NCBI RefSeq assembly: GCF_003473295.1
Contig: NZ_QRMP01000023.1
Coordinates: 1-58,406, forward strand
Source of the DNA: Parabacteroides sp. AM08-6
GTDB taxonomy: Bacteria > Bacteroidota > Bacteroidia > Bacteroidales > Tannerellaceae
Reading direction: 5' to 3'
Length of the DNA: 58,406 nt
The notes under the pieces were generated by a model. That model was given only the letters and a program-made list of their open reading frames with translations, was not told the DNA's origin and ran no database searches. This document shows positions 46,385 to 55,125 of the stretch, piece after piece (position 1 is the first letter of the stretch; every line of letters begins with the position of its first letter). A program made the translations under genes and the position numbers.

Positions 46385-46392
46385 CAAAGATA
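46385..46392 (-). promoter_or_regulatory. -7 promoter box of the phosphoethanolamine transferase / YfhO operon
   Basis: TATCTTTG on the minus strand, exact TAnnTTTG. It lies downstream of the first possible start codon (46410) and so decides the start. Confidence 0.7.
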
Positions 46393-46476
46393 CAAAACCT
46401 TTCGATACAAAAAGAGGCTGCCTACCTCAATTAGCTAAAAATACACGTACTATTTCATTTAAAAGAAAACAAATCC

Positions 46477-46484
46477 TACTTTTG
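46477..46484 (+). promoter_or_regulatory. -7 promoter box of the 46.5-kb glycosyltransferase
   Basis: TACTTTTG, exact TAnnTTTG, 20 nt before the start; divergent from the box at 46385. Confidence 0.65.
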
Positions 46485-46504
46485 TCACAAAATAGAGACA
46501 GCAA

Positions 46505-47614
46505 ATGAAGCAACTACTCTTTATCAGATATCGCAAATCCGACAGTATTGATGCCGGAGGCGAACAAGGAACAAATGCCAACTATCACGTTTTATGCCAA
46601 ATATTCGGGAAGGAAAACATTACAGTCTGCCATATCCACGAAAAACAAAGCAAGATAAAAATGTTGTTACAAGCATTTTCTATCCTGCTGAACTTCCTAA
46701 GGGGATACTATTATGGCTTATCCCCCAGAAAAGTAAAAGAAATAGCCGCTCTCGGCATGGAACATCCCTATGTATTTATCGACAGAAGCATTTTCGGAGT
46801 GATTGCCAAAGAATTAAAAGAAAAGGCTTATAAAGGAAAAATCATTACTTTTTTTCACAACGTCGAATCTGTTTATTTTGAAGCCAAGATAGGAAAAAAT
46901 AAACCCTGGTGTCCGATTATCGTCAATTGCGTCACCCGTAACGACCAGTTGGCATGCGATTATTCCGATGTGATAATTGCCCTCAACAAACGCGACGAAC
47001 AAGAAATCATCCGACGTTATAAACGCAAACCGGATATATTATCGCCTGTCGTTTTCAAGGATACTTACAAACAGACAGAATATCCGGCAGGTGACACACA
47101 GCCGGTACCAACCTGTCTATTTCTGGGGACTTATTTCCCGATGAATGTTCACGGTATTCTTTGGTTTGTACACGAAGTACTCCCCAAAGTCAACATCAAA
47201 CTGCAAATTGTCGGAAAAGGGATGAAAGCCATTCTTCCACAAGTAGAAGGCTATAAAAATATTGAAGTATTCAGCGATGTCCCCAATTTGAAACCCTATA
47301 TCGAGAATGCCGATTTCATGCTTCTTCCCATTTTCGAAGGTAGTGGCATGAAAGTCAAAACTTGTGAAGCCCTCATGTACGGCAAGAATATCATCGGCAC
47401 GACCGAGGCCTTCGAAGGATACGAAGTCAACTTCAACAAGATTGGTGCCTGTTGTAATACCCAAGATGAATTTATCCGGGCACTGAACCGGGTTTCAGAA
47501 CATCCGATACCCAAATTCAACCGATACGCACGGGAAGTTTTTGTTAACAATTATTCAGAAGAGGAACGAAAAAAACGTTTTGAAGAGGTAACAATTTACC
47601 GGCACACCATCTAA
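46505..47614 (+). CDS. Glycosyltransferase (GT-B, GT4-like)
   Basis: A 369-aa GT-B enzyme. The N-terminus has GGEQGTNANYHVLCQIFG in place of the usual glycine-rich acceptor loop. The donor half carries TCLFLGTYFPMNVHGILWFVHEVLP, a region typical of GT4 enzymes, and LLPIFEGSGMKVKTCEALMYGKNIIGT (about 280-306) as the nucleotide-sugar site. It is alone in its transcription unit and divergent from the phosphoethanolamine transferase. A hairpin at 47771-47801 may end it. Donor and acceptor are unknown; LPS or glycan assembly is inferred from the block. Confidence 0.87.
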   Translation: MKQLLFIRYRKSDSIDAGGEQGTNANYHVLCQIFGKENITVCHIHEKQSKIKMLLQAFSILLNFLRGYYYGLSPRKVKEIAALGMEHPYVFIDRSIFGVIAKELKEKAYKGKIITFFHNVESVYFEAKIGKNKPWCPIIVNCVTRNDQLACDYSDVIIALNKRDEQEIIRRYKRKPDILSPVVFKDTYKQTEYPAGDTQPVPTCLFLGTYFPMNVHGILWFVHEVLPKVNIKLQIVGKGMKAILPQVEGYKNIEVFSDVPNLKPYIENADFMLLPIFEGSGMKVKTCEALMYGKNIIGTTEAFEGYEVNFNKIGACCNTQDEFIRALNRVSEHPIPKFNRYAREVFVNNYSEEERKKRFEEVTIYRHTI

Positions 47615-48003
47615 ACGAGGTCCGGTTATTTAGCTTATAAATAATTCGTTCTTTTTTGCAAAGGACTTATTTCATAAGAGTTTTCGTCGATAATCTTTCA
47701 GCACACTACAAGAAATCTTCAGGCATGGACGAATATTCTAATATTTATGGCAAAATCATAGAATACAAATAAAAAGCCGAAATTTAACTTCCGGCTTTTT
47801 GAATTATATCGTCAACAAAAAATCAGACAGAGCATCAATATCAGAAAACTCTTTTACCTCACTATTCTCTTTAATTCAGCACGCCCCAGTAATTGCACCA
47901 AAATCATCCTTCATCATTCAGGACAAGCATAAACAACACTATGCACTTTATGCTGAAGGATACCCCGGATAAATCATTCAGGAATGCCGCTTTTTCTATT
48001 TTC
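47615..48003. other. Gene-poor stretch left of the remnant genes
   Basis: No intact gene. The minus strand shows a short closing reading frame (ENSEVKEF and SDIDALSDFLLTI, then stop near 47813) that looks like the tail of a decayed protein, but I cannot name it. The hairpin at 47771-47801 lies here. Confidence 0.4.
47771..47801. terminator. Bidirectional terminator
   Basis: AAAAAGCCG (47771-47779) pairs with CGGCTTTTT (47792-47800); T-runs on both strands. Confidence 0.75.
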
Positions 48004-48228
48004 TTAACGCAAAATCAGTTCATAAACATTGCCATTAACGGTATGCATTCCCCGGATTCCGGACGCATTCAGCATCCTGCCGAATGTCAGAGAAGAGGTA
48101 TTGCTGAATTTACGTTTCGAACGTTTGGAGATAATATCCAGCAATTGCACCGCCGTATACTTCTGTCCCGTTTCATCTTCGGCAGGCAAGCGGAAATAAC
48201 TAAACAGATTTCTCACTTTCGTCTTCAA
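48004..48228 (-). pseudogene. C-terminal fragment of a DUF3874 / VirE-type protein
   Basis: About 74 codons on the minus strand read KTKVRNLFSYFRLPAEDETG followed by YTAVQLLDIISKRSKRKFSN, which matches the C-terminal DUF3874 region of Bacteroidetes VirE/VapE-like primase-ATPase proteins. The upstream several hundred residues are gone and no proper start exists. Immediately before it, in another frame, is the start of a different gene (48200-48271). These proteins commonly stand next to HU-like genes at capsule or surface-glycan loci, so this is probably the scar of such a module. Confidence 0.6.
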
Positions 48229-48271
48229 TTCCGGAAGGAGGATTCTTAAAAAACTGATACTTAGCTGTCAT
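48200..48271 (-). pseudogene. N-terminal fragment of an HU-like DNA-binding protein
   Basis: From ATG 48271 a 23-codon reading MTAKYQFFKNPPSG then IEDESEKSV ends in TAG. The opening resembles the first strand of Bacteroidetes HU-family proteins (pattern MxAKYDFYxNPxP). The frame then runs out into the DUF3874 fragment, consistent with a deletion that joined the start of one gene to the end of its neighbour. Short, so tentative. Confidence 0.35.
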
Positions 48272-48938
48272 AATCAAACCAATTAAGATATCTCTTCTTC
48301 CTCCCTAGAAAGTAAGACGTGATATATTAGAACTCAAGGTAGTTCATACCACCCATTCTCTTTTTCACTCCGGCCAGCAAGCTTGACGAGGCAGGTAAAC
48401 AAGATTAACGACCCAGGTCAGCAACCTTTGCGAGCCGGGAGCAAAGGAGACTAAGTAGCATCTAAAGATACAAAATATTCCTTGAATTACAACAGTTTCC
48501 TGCTATATTAATAATAAAATAAAAGGGATTCTTTTGTCCAGGAAAGAAGCTGAATGATATGAAAGATACCTTCAGGGGCATCATTCAGCGTAATTGGCAG
48601 ATTGATAGGCGTTTATTAGGGGTTTGAAGGTTGAAGGATGAAATTGAGGGAAAACGTAAGAGTGGTTATATCTGAAATAAGAACACAACTAATTTTACAC
48701 CAACATTTTCAACCCCATATCCATTCCATTTATCTGTAAGAAATCAGAGCACAGACAAAACTATCACGTCAATTAAAATTGCACAAAATATAAGTCAGGT
48801 ACTTATCCTATCTAATATAGGTAAAATCAGACAAATAGATAATTAATAAAAAGAAGAAAATCTAAGCAATATAAGATATTTAGAGTACCCTCTCCCCAAA
48901 ACCAAGTAATAAATATGAAACAATCATCAGAAATAAGG
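48272..48938. other. Noncoding stretch before the AT-rich operon
   Basis: No gene found. An imperfect 18-bp direct repeat (CAGCAAgCTTGaCGAGgC near 48377 and CAGCAAcCTTTgCGAGcC near 48420) lies between CCGGC and GCCGG. A 10-bp inverted repeat at 48549-48558 and 48580-48589 (GCTGAATGAT / ATCATTCAGC) has no T-run. Base composition falls sharply toward AT at the right side. Confidence 0.5.
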
Positions 48939-49886
48939 TTATTCTTTTATCAAATAAAAACAAGCCTGGTCCCCATCTTTAAGAGAATTCAACAAATCAG
49001 CACTTTTTTTAAAAGTGCTGATTTCTCTAGAAGTAAAAATATCACTATCATTAGCTATTGCTATATCTCTCATATATTTCTCTGACTGAATGAATTGATT
49101 TGCACGACTATCATATACTGTTCTTAGTATCTTCAAACCATTATTCTGAGCAAGTATGTTAATGCTTTTTACAGTATGTAAGAATAAATGACGAGGTGCA
49201 TCTATCTGGAACCAATCTATCCCATATTTACGCCAAGCATAACTATCAACAAGCGGTACTCGTAACATAATCATTCCATTAACCGATAAAATAGTAGATA
49301 ACTTTTCAAATACTTTTTTAGGCTCAGGCATGTGTTCAAACGAATGATGTAACATAATGAAATCATACGTTTTATCAAGCTGATATATATCTTTTTTATA
49401 CACACAAACACCATTTATATATTTGATATCTTCTTTTAAGTATGGATCAATTCCTTCCAAATATTTAAAACCACATTTCTTCATTTTTAGCAAAAGTTTT
49501 CCTGCACCACAACCAATATCCAAAACTTTTGAGTTATAATTTAGATAAGCCCCTGATACACCAGAAAAATAATCTGCATATAACGATTTATACAAACATG
49601 CTATTTCACCCCAAAAACAATAATGAGAAATTCTGCTCTTCAATACTTGAGATAATAAGAAGTCCGTAATTTTAGATTGCAATGAAGTGTGACCACTAAA
49701 AATACCATAAGAATAATAATTTGATGGATAATATTTATCCAAATTTTCAGGTATATTCAAAATTTGTAAACATCCACATAGCGGGCATTTAAAATATTTA
49801 AACTGATCTTTATATCCAAACATCATTTCTTTAACAACATATAGAGTGTTATTTTCTATATTACCACAAATTCCACACTTACACAT
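48939..49886 (-). CDS. Zinc-ribbon SAM-dependent methyltransferase
   Basis: A 315-aa class I methyltransferase. An N-terminal zinc ribbon (CGICGN at 4-9, CPLCGC at 35-40) precedes the Rossmann core, with motif I VLDIGCGAGKLLLKM at about 126-140 and YDFIMLHHSFEHM at about 169-181. Enzymes of this type methylate nucleotide-linked or polymer-bound sugars in surface polysaccharide clusters. It is the last gene of the AT-rich operon, 18 nt after the DUF5672 gene. Its substrate is not readable. Confidence 0.88.
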   Translation of the reverse strand: MCKCGICGNIENNTLYVVKEMMFGYKDQFKYFKCPLCGCLQILNIPENLDKYYPSNYYSYGIFSGHTSLQSKITDFLLSQVLKSRISHYCFWGEIACLYKSLYADYFSGVSGAYLNYNSKVLDIGCGAGKLLLKMKKCGFKYLEGIDPYLKEDIKYINGVCVYKKDIYQLDKTYDFIMLHHSFEHMPEPKKVFEKLSTILSVNGMIMLRVPLVDSYAWRKYGIDWFQIDAPRHLFLHTVKSINILAQNNGLKILRTVYDSRANQFIQSEKYMRDIAIANDSDIFTSREISTFKKSADLLNSLKDGDQACFYLIKE

Positions 49887-49904
49887 ATCTTCGTATAGAT
49901 TTAG

Positions 49905-50708
49905 TTATTTAATATATTTCTTCCAAAAAATATCATACTCCCATTTATCCCAAGCATGACAACCAAATGGTAAATTATGATTAGTTAGTTCAAACAAATA
50001 TGAGGGATACATTTCAAATGAAAATAAAGCAGCCTTTTCTACTGTCGGAATTCTAAAAGGGTTACGACGTTTAAAAGCCAGCGAGGAGAAAAATAAATCT
50101 TCATTTTTTTTATTAATTCTTATATGTCCACTAATAGTATTCCCTCCAAATAAAAAATAAAACAAATATACTACTTTATGCAAAACTCCTCTATTCCTTA
50201 TATGGGTTAAAACACCTTTCCAAGTTAAAACATTATGTTCTTTCGAAGATAATGACAGAATAAAAGAATCAACCTTTCTTAAAGAAAAACCGCCATTACC
50301 ACAAAAAGCACTTAATGCCGTTTTTGAATCAAACCATGGGGCACCAATATAGTCATACCCCTCTTTACACCACATTTCAAGTTGATCACTAAAAACATAC
50401 GCATCAAGCTGGTATATAAGAATATACTCATAACTTGAAAAAGTTGTATAAAAAGAAATATTTAGCATAAGAGAATTATATCCCTCTATATTTTCAAAAA
50501 AACAATTATCAAAGTATTTAACATTCACAGGAATATTATATTTATCAAATATAGTTTTATATTCAGTTATTTCCAAATTATATGGAGCAACTAAAAATAT
50601 CTTATACCGATACAATATTTTCAAACATTTCGACAAAGAAAGAACCTCATTATCAGACAATAATTCTTTATAAATCGGTATTAATATTGCAATTTTCACA
50701 TCAAACAA
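49905..50708 (-). CDS. DUF5672 family putative glycosyltransferase
   Basis: A 267-aa protein of the DUF5672 group, considered GT-A-like. Characteristic text is YEYILIYQLDAYVFSDQLEMW (about 84-104), then EGYDYIGAPWF and CGNGGFSLRKVDSFI, and near the end GCHAWDKWEYDIFWKKYI. The QLDAYVF segment takes the place of a DXD metal site. No membrane helix. It lies 7 nt after the GT10 gene, inside the glycan operon. Confidence 0.8.
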   Translation of the reverse strand: MFDVKIAILIPIYKELLSDNEVLSLSKCLKILYRYKIFLVAPYNLEITEYKTIFDKYNIPVNVKYFDNCFFENIEGYNSLMLNISFYTTFSSYEYILIYQLDAYVFSDQLEMWCKEGYDYIGAPWFDSKTALSAFCGNGGFSLRKVDSFILSLSSKEHNVLTWKGVLTHIRNRGVLHKVVYLFYFLFGGNTISGHIRINKKNEDLFFSSLAFKRRNPFRIPTVEKAALFSFEMYPSYLFELTNHNLPFGCHAWDKWEYDIFWKKYIK

Positions 50709-50715
50709 AAGAATA

Positions 50716-51660
50716 CTAAAAGTTCAACAATCTACGAAAAATGGAATATGATAAAAATCTTGAAAATCTAGCCTCGCGAAATTTCTTCATTACACCAAAG
50801 CCAAAATCTGTACGGCGACGGGCCTTTTCTATTGGTTGATCAAAAATATTACACAAAAACAATGCCAGTTCTTTCTCCCAATTTTTTTCAGCCTGATCTT
50901 GAGTCAACCAAGGTTGAGAAAGTTTTTGTAAGTAAGCGTCATCATCATTATCCAATCGGACAATCTCTTCAATAGCTTCTTCAAAAGAAGAGAACGACTG
51001 TAAATTAATAATAGATGCCACATTAAAATCCAAATGAACATTTGGATTTCCCCAATATATTGGGAGCGAATTAACCACCATAGGTTCCATCAACTTCTCT
51101 GTTGTATATCCAGACAAAGAACTGTTTTCAAAAGCAATAGTAAACTTGTAATCTTTAATAAAATCCAATTTATTCTGAACCGGACCACCTACATTATTCA
51201 ATAAACGTCCACCAGAGTCTACCTTTTTATATTTGGATAGTTGATGAAAAAACTTTTCACGAAGAGGGATTGCATATTTCGAGTTTGAATATACAAAATT
51301 GCAAAATTTACGGTTAGACAAGAGCTTATCTATAGTTTTTTCTTTATCCATAAGTTTATTATACCCTTCATATAATAAATACTCTGGATATCTAAAACTT
51401 CTATCTTCAAAAGTAAAATATTGAAACCCTATTGCATAATCACAAAAATTAAAATCAGGAAAATCATTTTCACCTGTATAATATATTTTTATACAATTCT
51501 TATATTCTAAATGATTATCTCCAAATACAGAATAAAATAAATAATCTGGCTTCGCATCTATCTCCACATCATAATAGCATGTCAATATATTCACAAAATA
51601 ATTATCAAAACAATTAAAACCATCCCAAAAATCAACAAAGTTTATTTTTATCTTCTTCAT
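50716..51660 (-). CDS. GT10 family fucosyltransferase (alpha-1,3/4)
   Basis: A 314-aa GT10 enzyme that moves fucose from GDP-fucose to the 3 (or 4) position of GlcNAc or glucose, as in Lewis-type structures. Diagnostic text: YKFTIAFENSSLSGYTTEKL (about 170-190) followed by ANSLPIYWGNPN-like LPIYWGNPNVHLDF, the donor site. The start at ATG 51660 (MKKIKINFVDFWDGF) begins like other bacterial members; the 11 upstream codons belong to the previous gene's end. Basic residues near the C-terminus may aid membrane contact. The partner GT11 gene is in the same operon but frameshifted. Confidence 0.92.
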   Translation of the reverse strand: MKKIKINFVDFWDGFNCFDNYFVNILTCYYDVEIDAKPDYLFYSVFGDNHLEYKNCIKIYYTGENDFPDFNFCDYAIGFQYFTFEDRSFRYPEYLLYEGYNKLMDKEKTIDKLLSNRKFCNFVYSNSKYAIPLREKFFHQLSKYKKVDSGGRLLNNVGGPVQNKLDFIKDYKFTIAFENSSLSGYTTEKLMEPMVVNSLPIYWGNPNVHLDFNVASIINLQSFSSFEEAIEEIVRLDNDDDAYLQKLSQPWLTQDQAEKNWEKELALFLCNIFDQPIEKARRRTDFGFGVMKKFREARFSRFLSYSIFRRLLNF

Positions 51661-51665
51661 ACGAT

Positions 51666-52640
51666 TCAAATAGAAAGTTTTACATATATACAAGCTAATT
51701 TTATAGGCAATTTATATGCCAATAATTTCATATTATATTTCACACTACACAACGGATTAAAACATTTATTATACTCTCTAAATATTAGATTCACCTTCGT
51801 AATTCTTTTTGATATTTCAAATATAGACTGGTTAGTTCTAAGCAGTTCTTTAAAGAAATATATTTTTAAATCTATCAAATATTTAAAAAACAATGGATTT
51901 GATATTATATCTTTTTCTTTTGAAATTCTTAACATCTCCGAAAAGACAATCTCCAAAGAATCAAATCTTTTACCTTCCACTTGATGAGTTATGGAACCAT
52001 TTCTTATTCTATATATATAAGTATTTTTTTTACACACAATCATTTTTGAAGAATTTATAGCCAAATAAAATGACCATAATATATCTTCATGTAACAATCC
52101 CTCATAAAAAAAACAAGCATAATTGAATATAACATCTTTCCGAACTAATTTGTTCCATGCCATCCCATGCCATTTTTTTAAATAAAGATTATCAGCAATT
52201 TTATTATTTCTTAAAACAGTTGCATCGCACAATTTAACAACAGGATATTTAACCCGATCCCTAGAACCTTGTAAAGTAAATTCCCCAATAACAAAATCTG
52301 GATTATCATTACCCGCAGCATAGACCAAGTTCTCAATTGCATCTAAAGGCAATATATCATCACTATCCAAAAAAAACAAATAATCACCTGTTGAAGCTTT
52401 TATACCTGTATTTCGCGCTGCTGACAATCCTTTATTTTTTTCATGCACTAAAAAAAAAGCATTCTCTCCACGGGTATGTCTCAAAACTATATTTTTAGCT
52501 TTAATAAAACTATCATCTGTGCTAGCATCATCAATCAACAAAACCTCTATACTATTATAAGTCTGATTTAAAGCAGACAACAAACATTCTTCTATATAGT
52601 TAGAGACATTATATATTGGTATTATTATTGAAACTTTCAT
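51666..52640 (-). CDS. GT2 family glycosyltransferase
   Basis: A 324-aa GT-A enzyme. N-terminal VSIIIPIYNVSNYIEECLLS, then LLIDDASTDDSF and the metal site FFLDSDDILP (about 85-94) define GT2. The C-terminal 100 residues are helical and basic, as in the WaaE/EpsJ-like capsule enzymes. The start is set at ATG 52640, just after the stop of the gene before it. It acts in stepwise assembly of the surface repeat unit on the inner membrane; sugar unknown. Confidence 0.9.
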   Translation of the reverse strand: MKVSIIIPIYNVSNYIEECLLSALNQTYNSIEVLLIDDASTDDSFIKAKNIVLRHTRGENAFFLVHEKNKGLSAARNTGIKASTGDYLFFLDSDDILPLDAIENLVYAAGNDNPDFVIGEFTLQGSRDRVKYPVVKLCDATVLRNNKIADNLYLKKWHGMAWNKLVRKDVIFNYACFFYEGLLHEDILWSFYLAINSSKMIVCKKNTYIYRIRNGSITHQVEGKRFDSLEIVFSEMLRISKEKDIISNPLFFKYLIDLKIYFFKELLRTNQSIFEISKRITKVNLIFREYNKCFNPLCSVKYNMKLLAYKLPIKLACIYVKLSI

Positions 52641-52641
52641 A

Positions 52642-53409
52642 TTAACATTTAGACAACAAGTCAAATAAAACAATTACAAATTTGCGAAATATTGGAATAT
52701 GTTTCAAACGCATAAAAAAAGTTGAAACATTACATTCCCTAAGTAATTTTAAATCCTCCTCTTTTACCAAATCATTCTGACGTTTTGTTGACACTCCGCC
52801 TAAAGTAAAAAAAGTTATATAAACAGGAACATATTGAAATAAAACTTTATTCAAGATCAATTGCACAAACATTTTATAATCAGCTGAAATTTTATAATTA
52901 ATATCAAAAGAATATCCAGCATTAAAAACAGAACGTTTATAAAAAGTCACAGGTTGTTGTACAGGACAAGATATCAACATATTCAAAGACAGTCGATTTT
53001 TCTTTATTCCAGACATACTTTTTTGATAATACAAATCGCCCTTTATAAGATTGCCATAGACTACATCAGCCTTAGAAGTATTCAAATAATAAACAATAGA
53101 TTCTATCGAATAATTATTTACATAATAATCATCACTATTAAGAAAGTGAACCCAATCTCCAGAGACAAGACTCACGCCTTTATTCATAGCATCATAAATT
53201 CCCTTATCCTTTTCAGATATCCATTTAAATAAAACATTTTTTCTTAAAAAAATAGCCTCATATTTTTTAATAATATCAACTGTATTATCTTCAGATCCTC
53301 CATCAATTAGAATATATTCATATGGAAGAATCTTTTGATTCAACACAGATTCCAATGTGCGAGTAATCGTTTTCTCAGAATTAAAACAAACAGTAATAAT
53401 GCTCAACAT
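52642..53409 (-). CDS. GT2 family glycosyltransferase (WcaA/colanic-type)
   Basis: A 255-aa GT2 enzyme with MLSIITVCFNSEKTITRTLE, YILIDGGSEDNTVDII and the DXD-like WVHFLNSDDYYV (about 82-93). The segment KDKGIYDAMNKGV is a mark of this subgroup, which commonly adds hexoses in capsule and O-antigen units. Genes on both sides abut it (stop and start codons touch the gene before; 1 nt separates the next). Confidence 0.92.
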   Translation of the reverse strand: MLSIITVCFNSEKTITRTLESVLNQKILPYEYILIDGGSEDNTVDIIKKYEAIFLRKNVLFKWISEKDKGIYDAMNKGVSLVSGDWVHFLNSDDYYVNNYSIESIVYYLNTSKADVVYGNLIKGDLYYQKSMSGIKKNRLSLNMLISCPVQQPVTFYKRSVFNAGYSFDINYKISADYKMFVQLILNKVLFQYVPVYITFFTLGGVSTKRQNDLVKEEDLKLLRECNVSTFFMRLKHIPIFRKFVIVLFDLLSKC

Positions 53410-54216
53410 TTAATCCCCAATTAATAAAAGCTTATAACAACATTTTTTCAAAAATCGTTTCAAAGAATACCTATATCTCAATGAAAGCACTTTATCCCTT
53501 TTACAAAGAAAAGGGTAAATGTACATAGAGTCCCAATTTGTAGAATAATATTCATTTTCTGATATTATTTTTATTTTGTCATTTTTCTTAGTTAAAATAG
53601 AAAAAACGCTCTGATCATGCCTATTTTCCACAAATCCAGATAAATTTGATGATACAGAAGGAGTATCATCCACTAATGAAAAATTTTCCTCAAAAACAGA
53701 AAGCCATTTAGCAACAAATGAAATCACAAATTTATTTTTTCTCATCAAAATAATACTAGCTTCTCTCTGGGGAGTATCAATTATCGACAAATCATTTCTA
53801 ACACTAAAATAATCCAACAAATCACCCTTTGACCACATACGTTCTACAAAATTGGAAGATTCTTGGACTATTAATCCTAATTCATCTGATTGAAGAGTAT
53901 TTATATATTCATAAAATTTCAACTTCCCATTTTTATTAATATGACAACCTGCATCCAAATATATCAGAATATCATCATCACATAATTTTTGTAAAGATTT
54001 CAATATAACATATGGTTTCCAAACCCAATAACCAAATCCACGAGATCCTTTTATGAGATATTTTGAAAATTTACCTAGAAATTCATCATCAAAATCATGT
54101 TCATTATAAAAGAAACAATCTTTAAATTCTCCAAATTCAGAAACCTGCTTTTCTAAACGTTTCTTAGTAGGGAGCATTCGAGTATCAGCAAAAACACACA
54201 AATATATATTATGCAT
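53410..54216 (-). CDS. Putative glycosyltransferase (WVWKPY type)
   Basis: A 268-aa protein that I place by pattern: GSRGFGYWVWKPYVILKSLQ followed by DILIYLDAGCHIN (DAG as a DXD-like site, about residue 88) is a combination found in uncharacterised glycosyltransferases of surface polysaccharide clusters. EASIILMRKN and a C-terminal basic patch follow. No membrane helices. It lies directly before the GT2 gene and downstream of the broken GT11 gene. Confidence 0.65.
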   Translation of the reverse strand: MHNIYLCVFADTRMLPTKKRLEKQVSEFGEFKDCFFYNEHDFDDEFLGKFSKYLIKGSRGFGYWVWKPYVILKSLQKLCDDDILIYLDAGCHINKNGKLKFYEYINTLQSDELGLIVQESSNFVERMWSKGDLLDYFSVRNDLSIIDTPQREASIILMRKNKFVISFVAKWLSVFEENFSLVDDTPSVSSNLSGFVENRHDQSVFSILTKKNDKIKIISENEYYSTNWDSMYIYPFLCKRDKVLSLRYRYSLKRFLKKCCYKLLLIGD

Positions 54217-54233
54217 AAAAGAGCATTAATAAG

Positions 54234-55125
54234 TTAAAAAGAAGAAACTTTTATCCATTCTTTATGATAAAAACAATCAGAAATATCAACATTAGTATAC
54301 TTTCTTGGACATAATACAAGTTTATTAGGGTTCTTATTCAAATTAAGCAGCCCACCAAGAAAATGTACTATTTGCAATTATATTATGTTTACAAATACTC
54401 ATTAAATACATATCTTTCCAAGATTCTCTACCCACATTCCAGTCCACAAAGACAGTATTTATTGGCAGTTCAAGATTTTCTAAAACCCACTTTTTATCAT
54501 CTGAAAAAACAAAAAAAATAGGATTATCAATTTTATCTTTTATTATAGAAACACAATATTGATAATATTTATCAGTACATATATTTGCATACAAATCATA
54601 ATTCTTTCTATCCATATAATCGCCCTTTCTTATATGTATTGAAACACTTTCATTTCTCATGATATTATCAACAACATTTCTAGTATCACAAGAAACTTTT
54701 TTCCCATCAAACTGAAACGTACGTAAAATCTCATCTTTACAATTTAAAAAGAACAATTCCGATTGAAAACGTCCAAACCAAATATTAAACAATTTTAAAT
54801 TAGAACAAGATTTAATCCAATCAAAATTATTATCCACATCAAAAAGACATTCAACTCCAATTACAGACATTAAAGATGAATATTTTCGATACTTAACAAC
54901 AAATTTATATATAAATTTGACAAACAAGTTTGTCAAAAACCCATTACTAGTATCTATATTAAAAACATCATGTAATTCCATGCCATTATGATCATTTTCA
55001 TAATCAGCAATAAAACCATTCACATAGACATCTTTTCCCATTTTACTCAAAGCCATAGCAAGAGCATACTGAAACATTTGATTACCCAATCCACCTGACA
55101 ACAATATCAAATTTATACATTTCAT
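54234..55125 (-). pseudogene. GT11 alpha-1,2-fucosyltransferase gene with a C-terminal frameshift
   Basis: The intact part (260 aa, ending at 54343) has all N-terminal GT11 features: SGGLGNQMFQYALAMAL (9-25), SIHIRKGDY (about 177-185, the GDP-fucose site) and ANSTFSWWAA. It stops right after the SWW motif, where relatives carry on for about 35 residues. Skipping one A in the TTAATTTG context (54340s) restores SWWAAYLNKNPNK and then LVLCPRKYTNVDISDCFYHK, ending at 54234. So a one-base insertion truncates the protein. Activity would be lost or reduced, unless this is a sequencing error or a phase-variable site. It overlaps the DUF268 gene by 4 nt. Confidence 0.85.

Noticed and set aside
47893..48249. 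Plus-strand 118-codon open frame in the gene-poor region
   Set aside because: The minus strand there encodes recognisable DUF3874 text; the plus frame has no motif.
48549..48589. Terminator at the 10-bp inverted repeat
   Set aside because: No T-run on either strand and no gene ends nearby.
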